NCBI GenBank assembly: GCA_963784415.1
Contig: CAWARK010000014.1
Coordinates: 186,001-250,000 of the forward strand
DNA from: UBA7672 sp963784415
Lineage (GTDB): Bacteria; Pseudomonadota; Alphaproteobacteria; Caulobacterales; Hyphomonadaceae
Direction: 5' to 3'
Length of the DNA stretch: 64,000 bases
Made by a program: the position numbers and the translations under genes. Shown piece after piece: positions 1 to 8,174 of this stretch (positions within the stretch are counted from its first letter, which is position 1; each line of letters begins with the position of its first letter). The notes beneath the pieces were generated by a model. It had not been told where the DNA came from. It saw only the letters and a list, made by a program, of their open reading frames with translations, and did not search any database.

Positions 1-3000
1 CCATTGCGCGTAATTACGATCTCGGTGTTTGCGCCGAGCTGGGCCGCGGTCATGTTATGGCCGGCGCCCAAAGCTACAGCGCGGGTCATGATGGTGAAGG
101 TTTCCGCCGTGTTGTCACCGGTCAGGACGTAAGTATCCGTCCCTGCTCCACCGTCGACGAAGTCACGACCGTCCGTGCTGGCAACCTGGAAGATGAAGTC
201 GTCGCCGTTACCGCCAGTGATCGTATCGTTGCCGGCGCCGCCACTGATGATGTCGCTGCCGTCGCCGCCGTCGATCGTGTCCGCCGCCTGCATCCCGAGG
301 AGGACCTGTGAGCCCGCTCCGCCACTCAACGCATCAGCGTTGCCGGTTCCGGAGACGACGGTGTAGTCAGTGCCGCCCATCCGCAGGATCTCGATGCCGG
401 TCAGGGTGTCGGTGCCACCTGTCCCGCCGATATCGGTAACCTCGAACCGCGAGCTGTTGGCCCAGACGGAGAAGTCGGTCACCGATCCGTTGAAGGCGGC
501 GACGTCCGTGCCGGTTCCGCCACGCAGTGCGTCGTTGCCGCCGCCGCCGATGAGGATGTCATCCCCCGCAGCGCCCGTCAGCGTATCGGCAAAGTTGCTG
601 CCGGTGAGGATGTTGTCGCCAGCCGTGCCCGTGAAGTTGACTGCAGCCGCCGAACCGGAAGCGTCGTAGTTGACGCCGACCGGGCGGGTGGTCGAGCTCG
701 TGAACGTTGACGCGTTGCCGAGCAGGTCGCTGACGTTGACAACGACGCGCAGGAACTGGCCAGCAACTGGCCCAAGAGCCGTGCCCGCAGCATCCGGAAC
801 AACGAACGAGGCAGACGTGGCGCCCGCCACATTCGTCCATGTTCCCGCCGCGCCCGTGAGGGAGCTCTGCCACTGGAAGCTGAAGGGACCCAGCCCGTCC
901 GCGTCCGTGACCGCCGATGTGTTCACCGTCAGCGTCTGGCCTTCGGTGGGTGTCGTGTCGTTCAGAGAGATGGACCCAACGGTCGGGCTTGTGATGAAGC
1001 CAGCGTCGGTGTTGACCGTCTCCTTGAAGCCCTGGGCATCGGTGTAGACCGCCCGCACGGAGATGTCGTGACCCGTATCGATCGGCCGCGTCGTGAAGGT
1101 CGCAAACGTTGCGCCCTGGATGACGTTGCCATCGCGCAGCCACTGGAACGCGTAGTTCGTGCCCGGCTTGAGCCCGCCATCCGGATCAGGCGTCGCCTGC
1201 GAGACGGTAAGCGTGCTGCCCGGAGCGCGAGAACCGGCGATGTTGAATGTCGCCTTTCCGTCGTTCTGCGGCAGAACGTTGATGTTGAATACGTCAGTGA
1301 CCGAGAGGCCCTGTGCGTCGGTAACCGTCATGCGAACACTGACGATGCCGGCGAAGTTCGCGCCACCGACACCGCTGCTGAGCGAGTAGAGGTGTCCGAC
1401 CTGGTTGCCAGCTGCGTTGGTGGTCGCCGTATCGAAGAACAGCCCTGCAGCGTTAGCCGCGCCGCCACGCACGTTGATGGCCTGGCCGTCGACATTGACG
1501 CCGTTGATCGTCCCGACGAGCGAAGCCTTGAAGACCAGTCCGCCGGGTGTGAGCGGGGTGTTGTCGTCGGAGAAGACCTGGTCCAGAGCGAGGAAGATCC
1601 CCGAGCTGTAGAGAGACCCAGCACCGGCGGGGCCGCCCAGGCCGCGGTCCTCGAGCACGGTCGTATCCGGCAGGCCGACGGGGTTGGTTTGCTGGTTGAT
1701 GATCGGCGCGTGGTTGACAGCCGGCGTAGCGGCGATCGCGACGGTCGCGTTCGAGAACACCTGTTCGTGGAAGCCCGTGCCGTCCGTGTAGCTCGCGGTA
1801 AGGCGAACCGTGGAACCGAGCAGCTGGTCAGCGACCACCATCGATGAGCCGGTGGCTCCCGTGATGTTAACCCAGCCCGGGTGGGCCACGTCCTGCTTCT
1901 GCCATTGCAGCGTAACCGCGCCGACGATGCCGTTGGCGTCCGAGATGCCGAAGCGTGCAAGGGCTGCATCGTTGAACGACAGCGTGTCGCCGATGACCGG
2001 CGCCGCGATTGCCCCAACCGGGCCGGTGTCCGTCAGGATCAGGCTGCCGCCGACGACGGCGCCTATGCGGTTCGTGCCGAGGCCACCCGTGATGCCGGCG
2101 ACCGGAGTCGTCAGCGCAACGTTGCCGATGACGTTCAGTTCGATCGACGAGTCGGCGAATGAAAGACGCTCGATGTTGCGGACCATGTCGGTGCCGTCGT
2201 TGACGCCCGGAATGCCGTTGGCGCCGCCGCCGCCACCGCCACCGCCACCGCCACCGCCACCATTAGGTTGGTGGATGATCTGCACGAAGCCTTGCGCATC
2301 GCCCCTGAGGAGGGCGGTGCTGGCGCTGCTCGCGCTGATTATGTTGTCGGCGATCGTCAGGACGCCGTCGCGATCCGAGTCGTAGCGGATCAGGTAGTTG
2401 TCGATGATGTCGTTGTAGACGGCGGTATCGACATCGGTTGCGCGTGTGTCGGGCGAACCATCGAGATTGCCGAACACGATCTCGCGCAGAATCTGGGATC
2501 CCGCCTGATATCCTTGCAGCAATTCAACGTGCAGCCATGCGTCGCCGTCAATGATGTCGTCACCACCAAGGAGAATTGCAGCAGCCGTCACCTGGCCCAG
2601 AGCGGCTGCAGTCTTGAAGCTGTCGCCAGTGATGCGATCGCTTCCGCCGCCGCCGAGCATGATGTTGCCCTGGGAGTAGTGGACGTCGGTGCCGGCGGCG
2701 AAGAAGTTGTTCTTGGCGCCGTTCCATCCGTCCTGCAGGCCGAAGATCAGACTCGTATTGGCTAGCTCGTTGAGCGGGTCGCCCGCGAGAATTCTGCCGG
2801 CTTCGCCTTTCAGGTCATCATCGAATTTCGTGCCGCTGATGCCTTCGGTGCTGGTCCAGAAGTCACGCACCGCGTCACCTGCCGGCTGGTTCGCATTCGG
2901 AATGAACAGGCGGACGTTCTGGTCGGCATCGACGCCGTGCGTCTCGTTCTCGTAGGATCCCCAGTCGAAGCCAAGCTCGCCCAGGAATTTGTCGAAGCCG

Positions 3001-6000
3001 CCTTGCCCGAGCATGATGTCGTCGCCCGAGAAGCCCTGCATCTTGTCGCCGTTCTCGCCACCGTCGAGAACGTCGTTGCCGGAGACCATTGGCACTTGGC
3101 CTGTCGGAGCGCCCTGGTCGCCGACCAGTCCGTCGCCGCCGGCGCCGCCTTCGAGCCAGTCGTCGCCATCGCCGCCAATGAGGGCGTCGTCATCTTCCCC
3201 ACCGAGGATGATATCGTTGCCGAGACCGCCATTGGCTTCATCAAGGCCTGCGCCCAGTTCAACGAAGTCGTTGCCGTCGCCGCTGAAGACGAGGTCGGCG
3301 CCGATACCAGCGTTGATAGTGTCGTCGCCCGCGTCGCCGTGGATGACATCGTCGCCCGAGCTGTCGGTGATCGTGTCGTTACCTGTGCCACCATAGAGGA
3401 AGTCGTTGCCTCCGCCGCCGTCGATCACGTCGTCGCCAGCGTCACCCCATACGGTATCGTCATCGGCCTGGCCGGCGAGCAGTTTGTCGGCGCCATCGGT
3501 TCCGCCGAGCACCATCGTGTTGCCGAAGAAGTTGTCGTCACCGATGAAGTGAACGGTTCCATCGGGCAGCACTTCAACCAGCAACGCGCCGGTTTCCTTG
3601 TTGTGGAGCCAGGTGGAAGGGTCGGTGGCAATGCGATTGCCGTTGGCATCCAGCAGGAAGTTCCCGGAAGCATCCTTTTTGAAGTAGTTGGCCGCCTCGA
3701 CGGTGTACTCCGGCGTAAGGAAGATGCTGGCCGAGAGGTGTTTGACCTTGGTGTTGGCCGCGATCAGTTCAGCGAACGAGTTAGCTTCGATCTGTTCGCC
3801 GTAGTCCATACCTTCGATACGCGGCAGGTAGTACAGACGGTCGCCATCCTGCAGCGACTCAAGCTGCGTTTCGAAGATGTAGTTGAACGTGGTTCCGAGA
3901 AGGCCGCCGAACAGTGCCTGTTTCTCCGCGAGACCGCCGACCCAGAGGTCGACAGTGTCGAGGCCGGTGACCGAGCCGGTGCTCCACTGGGTTTGCACAG
4001 CGAGGGCGCTGTGAACGTCGCTCACATACGCGCCGGTGCTGTTCATGAAGTTGTAGGCGTCTGCCAGATAGTCTGGGTTCGCCAGGACAATCGTGTGGCC
4101 AGCGGCGTCGACTGCCGACAAGCCGGCGTTGGGATCCGGATTTGCAATGTTCGCGACGTTGAGCGTCATGCCCGCAACGGTGCCGTGACCTGAGTCCACG
4201 ACGGCAGCGTGGCCGGCGGCGTCAAGATAGCCGTAGTTGGTGTAGTGTCCGGCAGCGTCGACAAACGAGAAGCTCGTATGTTTGCCGGCCGCATCCGTGT
4301 AGTGCAGGTTCGTCAGGTGACCGAGGGCGTCGACATAGAGCGGCGTCGTGCTGATCGAGACCAGTGATTCCGTCACCAGGTCATAGGCAGCCATACGCTT
4401 GTCGATGAGCGTTGTTTCGGTAATCAGGCTTTGATGGTTGCCATAGGCGGCAACGAAGTTGATCAGCGATTCCGAGTGCTTCAGGAACTGGCCGAACTCT
4501 GACCAGCTGGCGTACGGCTTGAGCTGGGTATCGTGGAAAGCCGCGTTGCCCTGAGTGGCGGTCGGCGCCTGGCTGTAAAGTTGGTTCCGGATGACGTTGA
4601 GGCCGGCGACACCGACATCGCGACCGCGCGCGAGGTTGAGCGAGGCGAGGTCGAGCGGGAGACCGAGCAGGTTGTTGCGCAGCGCGCCGGTGATGAATTC
4701 GTCGATCTCGTTGCCAACCTGGTTCGCCGAACCGAGGATGATCTCGCCAGCGGCATTGCCGCCGTGGGCGAGATACTGCAGCGGGTTGGTGAAGGCTTCG
4801 ATCAGGCTGATCTCATTGAGAACCGGGGTGCCGACAATGTTGGCGGCGTTTGCAAGGTTTGCCGTCGTTCCGTCGCCCGCGACGGCAGAGTCTGTCTGCT
4901 TTCCGGTCAGGGAGTCGGTAAACGACTTGTACAATTCCGCCGTGCCGTTGAGCGGATCGCCCGCGCCGCCATCATGGATGACGTAACGGTTGACGTTCTC
5001 GTCGAGCATCGAGTGGCCGAAGCGATAGACGACGTTTGCAAATTCGGACGTGATGGCCGGGTTCAGCGTGATGTCGTTGTTGCCGAACAGGTGGATGGTC
5101 GGCGCAACCTTGCGGGCGAATTCCTCGAATACGAGGTGCTGATACTGGGTTTCAGTGCCGAACTTGGCGGCCTGGAAGATGCGCTCGCCATTCCACTCGG
5201 TGGCCTGGATGCCGTCGGCGAGATTGGCGCCGGCCAGCGTCCACTCAGCGGCAAACGAAACGTCGCCAGCGGCCAGCTGAGCAACCACAAAGTCCTTGAT
5301 CGACGCGACGAGACGGTTGTGTTCGTCGTGGAAGATTTCGTGGATCGCCGTGAGGCCGATGTTCTCGTTAACGCGGCCGTCTCCGGCGATGTAGTGAGCG
5401 TTGAGAAGTTCGTTGTCATACGTGCCAGCGACTGCGGCCGTCTCGCCATTGTCGATGATGCCGTTGCCGTTGAGGTCGCCGTTGATGACGTTGTCGCCAT
5501 CGGCTGCCAGGAAGCCCGGGCCCTGGTGGTTGACCGGGTCGGCTTGCGCGTTGATGTCGTTCAGGAAGGCGTGACCCGTTCGGATCGCGGCGCCGGGCAG
5601 GCCGGTCGTGATTGCCGTGATGTTGCCGGCACCGTCGATCGAACCGGAAACCGTCGTGTCGTCGGCGGTGCCCGCGAGGCCGTCGGCGCCAACGCCGGTG
5701 ATGATCTGGGCGAGGCCTTGAGCGTTGGGAATGAACTTGCCGTAGTCGTCGACCTTCAGCATCGGAAGGTTGACGAGGTCAGTCGTGTCATTGAGCACGA
5801 TGCCGATGCGAAGCGCGTTGGCCTTCACGTCGGCCCAGGTCGCCATGGTGTGGGAACCATCGGCGTTGACGTGCGAGAGCAGGTTGCCGGTAAAGTAGGG
5901 CTTGCCGTTCGGCAGGGTCGCGTACTCGCGCAGGAACACCTGGTGCGAGGGCGACGACGAATAGGTCTGGCTCTGGTCCACGAACGGCGTGATGGTGTTG

Positions 6001-6788
6001 CCGGTGAAGTGAATGTCGTCAGACGTGCCCAGGATGCCGTCAGGGCCGGGTTGCACGGCATTGTCGGTCGCGCGTGTCAGCACCATGAAAGCGAGGTTGT
6101 CGGGGACTTCGTCGCCGTTTCCGGCAATCCCATCCGGGCCGACTGTGCGAAGAGGATCATCGGCCGCGAGGGGCACGAAAACCGTGCCATTGCCGCCCTT
6201 GTTGATCAGGTCGAGGCCGTGATCGAAAAACTGGCCGAAGAACGTGAACAGGCTGTTGAACGGCGCCGAGAGACCGGCATCCGGCGTCACGTTGTTGATG
6301 AACAGGCTTCCGTCGCTGGCGGTAGCCGAAGCCTGGGTCGGGTTGAAGGCTTGCTGGTAGCCCGTGCCGAGGACGTCGAACGCGGCTTGCTGCGCTGCGA
6401 CCGCTGCGGGGTTGTTGGCGGTCTGGTCGACGATCAGGTTCGAAATGATGCGCGGAGCCGCGTCGATGACGGAGTTTCCGGGCGAGGTGGCGGCATACGA
6501 GGTGGTGATGTTACCATTCGCGTCGGCAAAGACCGCGAAGGCCGCGAGCGGGCCGCTCAGCATGCTCGCGCTGATGGTGACTGTCTGGAACAGTGAGTTC
6601 GTCGTGTGCGGGAGGAGCTGGTCGACAGAGCCGAAGGTCGATTGCCCCGGAACAGAGTTATTGTCAGTACCGGCAACTTCCCGAAGTCCGAACGCGAGGT
6701 GCGGGCTGACTGGAGGTTGGTTGTTCTCGGCCATCTTGATCTGTTCAAGGATGAACTCGAGATCGGTCCGTGTAAATTTGACAGCCAT
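1..6788 (-). CDS. Heme peroxidase with RTX calcium-binding repeats, C-terminus beyond window
   Basis: An open frame of about 2262 codons runs from the ATG at 6788, preceded by a GGTGGGGA ribosome site, off the left edge. The first ~1000 residues form an animal-type heme-peroxidase domain: FGQFFDH near residue 184-190 (distal His190 with the preceding Asp) and RFGHS with the probable proximal His592. The helix that normally reads REHNR here reads HDEHNR, so Asp488 replaces the usual catalytic Arg. Residues ~1090-1280 are RTX nonapeptides (GGxGxDxhx). A poly-Gly linker and Ig/cadherin-like modules follow, then a second RTX block (about 640-190). This architecture is typical of very large calcium-dependent proteins exported by type I secretion, whose signal would lie in the missing C-terminus. 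No secretion genes are in the window. Peroxidase activity is uncertain because of the Arg replacement. Confidence 0.88.
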   Translation of the reverse strand, partial: MAVKFTRTDLEFILEQIKMAENNQPPVSPHLAFGLREVAGTDNNSVPGQSTFGSVDQLLPHTTNSLFQTVTISASMLSGPLAAFAVFADANGNITTSYAATSPGNSVIDAAPRIISNLIVDQTANNPAAVAAQQAAFDVLGTGYQQAFNPTQASATASDGSLFINNVTPDAGLSAPFNSLFTFFGQFFDHGLDLINKGGNGTVFVPLAADDPLRTVGPDGIAGNGDEVPDNLAFMVLTRATDNAVQPGPDGILGTSDDIHFTGNTITPFVDQSQTYSSSPSHQVFLREYATLPNGKPYFTGNLLSHVNADGSHTMATWADVKANALRIGIVLNDTTDLVNLPMLKVDDYGKFIPNAQGLAQIITGVGADGLAGTADDTTVSGSIDGAGNITAITTGLPGAAIRTGHAFLNDINAQADPVNHQGPGFLAADGDNVINGDLNGNGIIDNGETAAVAGTYDNELLNAHYIAGDGRVNENIGLTAIHEIFHDEHNRLVASIKDFVVAQLAAGDVSFAAEWTLAGANLADGIQATEWNGERIFQAAKFGTETQYQHLVFEEFARKVAPTIHLFGNNDITLNPAITSEFANVVYRFGHSMLDENVNRYVIHDGGAGDPLNGTAELYKSFTDSLTGKQTDSAVAGDGTTANLANAANIVGTPVLNEISLIEAFTNPLQYLAHGGNAAGEIILGSANQVGNEIDEFITGALRNNLLGLPLDLASLNLARGRDVGVAGLNVIRNQLYSQAPTATQGNAAFHDTQLKPYASWSEFGQFLKHSESLINFVAAYGNHQSLITETTLIDKRMAAYDLVTESLVSISTTPLYVDALGHLTNLHYTDAAGKHTSFSFVDAAGHYTNYGYLDAAGHAAVVDSGHGTVAGMTLNVANIANPDPNAGLSAVDAAGHTIVLANPDYLADAYNFMNSTGAYVSDVHSALAVQTQWSTGSVTGLDTVDLWVGGLAEKQALFGGLLGTTFNYIFETQLESLQDGDRLYYLPRIEGMDYGEQIEANSFAELIAANTKVKHLSASIFLTPEYTVEAANYFKKDASGNFLLDANGNRIATDPSTWLHNKETGALLVEVLPDGTVHFIGDDNFFGNTMVLGGTDGADKLLAGQADDDTVWGDAGDDVIDGGGGNDFLYGGTGNDTITDSSGDDVIHGDAGDDTINAGIGADLVFSGDGNDFVELGAGLDEANGGLGNDIILGGEDDDALIGGDGDDWLEGGAGGDGLVGDQGAPTGQVPMVSGNDVLDGGENGDKMQGFSGDDIMLGQGGFDKFLGELGFDWGSYENETHGVDADQNVRLFIPNANQPAGDAVRDFWTSTEGISGTKFDDDLKGEAGRILAGDPLNELANTSLIFGLQDGWNGAKNNFFAAGTDVHYSQGNIMLGGGGSDRITGDSFKTAAALGQVTAAAILLGGDDIIDGDAWLHVELLQGYQAGSQILREIVFGNLDGSPDTRATDVDTAVYNDIIDNYLIRYDSDRDGVLTIADNIISASSASTALLRGDAQGFVQIIHQPNGGGGGGGGGGGGGANGIPGVNDGTDMVRNIERLSFADSSIELNVIGNVALTTPVAGITGGLGTNRIGAVVGGSLILTDTGPVGAIAAPVIGDTLSFNDAALARFGISDANGIVGAVTLQWQKQDVAHPGWVNITGATGSSMVVADQLLGSTVRLTASYTDGTGFHEQVFSNATVAIAATPAVNHAPIINQQTNPVGLPDTTVLEDRGLGGPAGAGSLYSSGIFLALDQVFSDDNTPLTPGGLVFKASLVGTINGVNVDGQAINVRGGAANAAGLFFDTATTNAAGNQVGHLYSLSSGVGGANFAGIVSVRMTVTDAQGLSVTDVFNINVLPQNDGKATFNIAGSRAPGSTLTVSQATPDPDGGLKPGTNYAFQWLRDGNVIQGATFATFTTRPIDTGHDISVRAVYTDAQGFKETVNTDAGFITSPTVGSISLNDTTPTEGQTLTVNTSAVTDADGLGPFSFQWQSSLTGAAGTWTNVAGATSASFVVPDAAGTALGPVAGQFLRVVVNVSDLLGNASTFTSSTTRPVGVNYDASGSAAAVNFTGTAGDNILTGSNFADTLTGAAGDDILIGGGGNDALRGGTGTDVAAFNGSVTDFSVWANSSRFEVTDIGGTGGTDTLTGIEILRMGGTDYTVVSGTGNADALSGGAGSQVLLGMQAADTIDGGDGSDIISGGAGNDTITGGNGDDFIFQVASTDGRDFVDGGAGTDTYVLTGDNTAETFTIMTRAVALGAGHNMTAAQLGANTEIVITRN
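2226..2262. repeat. Hexanucleotide (GCCACC)n microsatellite encoding poly-Gly
   Basis: About five perfect copies of a GCCACC unit, preceded by GCC triplets, encode an uninterrupted run of about 13 glycines in the RTX peroxidase. It lies between the RTX part and the following Ig-like modules. Hexamer slippage would change linker length without altering frame. Confidence 0.85.
4095..4345 (-). repeat. Short protein repeats (xxDAAGHxT) inside the peroxidase domain
   Basis: Four consecutive 12-13-residue units carry the core DALGH, DAAGK, DAAGH, DAAGH (about 4345-4200). A fifth DAAGH lies near 4110. They sit between the RGRD segment and the VDLWVGGLAE segment of the peroxidase fold, where family members normally have a short connection. 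They are probably a lineage-specific surface insertion. Confidence 0.6.
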
Positions 6789-7627
6789 TGTGGTCCCCAC
6801 CAGCCTGGAATTAAGTTTGGGTTCACGTTGCAACAACGAGGCCCGGTGACCACAGCCTTCTCCTTTCGCATTAGGTTGAGGTCATGTGACGTTACTCATT
6901 GCTGCGAGTTCATTTGCAATCCGCAACGCAGAGTGAAGCGCACACAAATCTCAATTCACATTTTGAAAACCATGCGTGTTTCGTTTCAGTCGCGCTGACC
7001 TTCGTTCATTGCATACGAAAATCGTCAGGCCGCATTTTTGAAGCTGACGGCAAGCTGACGATGCGCAAAACGTAAAATGAGAGTCAGACGATTGCGCGAT
7101 TGCGATTCTGCTTGTGCAGTTCACTTGCAACTGGACGTACGATGATTGCGTCGCGCGCATCGCTGGCTGGATGCGAAACGCTGTTCGGCAAAGTCGGTAC
7201 TGTCGCAAAGTGCGCCAATGCGCGACAGGCAGGGACGTTCGTCCTTCGCTCTCAACGCGCGTTTGCATCTCGTTCACCACGAGTTCTTGAAGCGCAGTTG
7301 CATCGCAATCCTCATCCACCATTCGGGGAGTCCTGCGCGGACGTCTGACCCTGAAAGATGTACCCGGTGGCACGATGTGGTGGCGCGCGGACCGCGACAA
7401 CCGAGAGGGGTCGGCCACGCCCAGCACCACCACCACACCGGCCCCCGCACAGGCCACAGCCCCACGTCGTCGCCTGCATCGCGAGCCTTCACGACTAAAA
7501 GCGGGGTTTTCGGGCCAAACGGGTCACGCCAGAGGCGATTTTCTGCAGGCTGGACGCCCCGCGCGCGTGGGTCCGGTATTTGCAGCGTACCGTTCGCGTG
7601 GTTTATCGCCTCGCGAGGGTAATTAAC
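6789..7627. other. Intergenic region, divergent promoters
   Basis: About 840 bases separate the divergent RTX peroxidase and sigma-factor genes. The part from ~6880 to 7100 is visibly richer in A/T than the genes on either side, as expected of regulatory DNA. Open frames here have no recognisable protein features. I see no clear operator, RNA gene or terminator. Confidence 0.5.
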
Positions 7628-8170
7628 GTGAACGGGCCAGAGCGCCAGGATCAGAAAAGCGGCGCTCAGGCTGCCGCGCGGGACGCGCTTTTGCGCGCCC
7701 ATTACGATGAATTTCGCAAGGTGGCGGGCCGCGTCCTCAATGGCGATGCGGCCGCCCTGAAGATCCAGCCGACAGACCTTGCCCACGAAGCGGTCATTCG
7801 CCTGTCGGGCCTCGATCGCCTCGACTTCAAGGGACGCACCCACTTCCTGTCCCTGTCCGCCCGCGTGATGCGCCAGATCCTGATCGACGAGATCCGGAAG
7901 ATGCGCGCCGCCAAACGTCAGACGCCGCCTGTCTCGACCCAGCTGCCTCCGGAACTCGGCGCCCAGAGCATCGACCTCGAAGACCTCGACCGTGCGCTGT
8001 CGAAACTCGAAGCGGTCGCTCCGGATTACGCGCGCCTGGTCGATCAACGCTATTTCGCTGGCCTCACGCTTGAAGAAGTGGCCGAGATCGACGGCGTCTC
8101 CGTCCGCACCGTGAAACGTCAGTGGCGCGCCGCCCGCGCATGGCTGGTCGCCGAACTCGGTCCGCGCTGA
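7628..8170 (+). CDS. ECF-type RNA polymerase sigma factor
   Basis: The product has a sigma region 2-like N-terminal half (residues ~20-95, with the HEAVIRL and LIDEIRKMRAA segments) and a region 4 helix-turn-helix near the C-terminus (LTLEEVAEIDGVSVRTVKRQW). At ~180 residues it matches the ECF-like subgroup often encoded beside Ser/Thr kinases. I chose the GTG at 7628 because GCGAGGG lies 8-9 bases upstream; an in-frame ATG at 7580 is an alternative. The kinase gene starts 4 bases after the stop, so the two are almost certainly co-transcribed. By analogy with other kinase-linked ECF factors, activity may be set by phosphorylation rather than by an anti-sigma factor, since none is visible nearby. 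The divergent RTX peroxidase is a possible but unproven target. Confidence 0.88.
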   Translation: MNGPERQDQKSGAQAAARDALLRAHYDEFRKVAGRVLNGDAAALKIQPTDLAHEAVIRLSGLDRLDFKGRTHFLSLSARVMRQILIDEIRKMRAAKRQTPPVSTQLPPELGAQSIDLEDLDRALSKLEAVAPDYARLVDQRYFAGLTLEEVAEIDGVSVRTVKRQWRAARAWLVAELGPR

Positions 8171-8174
8171 TCCC

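Noticed and set aside
57..6596. Long plus-strand open frames, for example 2937-4193 and 4533-6596
   Set aside because: They are antisense to the RTX peroxidase, rich in Val/Asp/Gly from mirrored codons, and show no protein family features.
6951..7457. 168-codon minus-strand frame upstream of the sigma factor
   Set aside because: No family features, mixed composition and a position expected to hold promoters.
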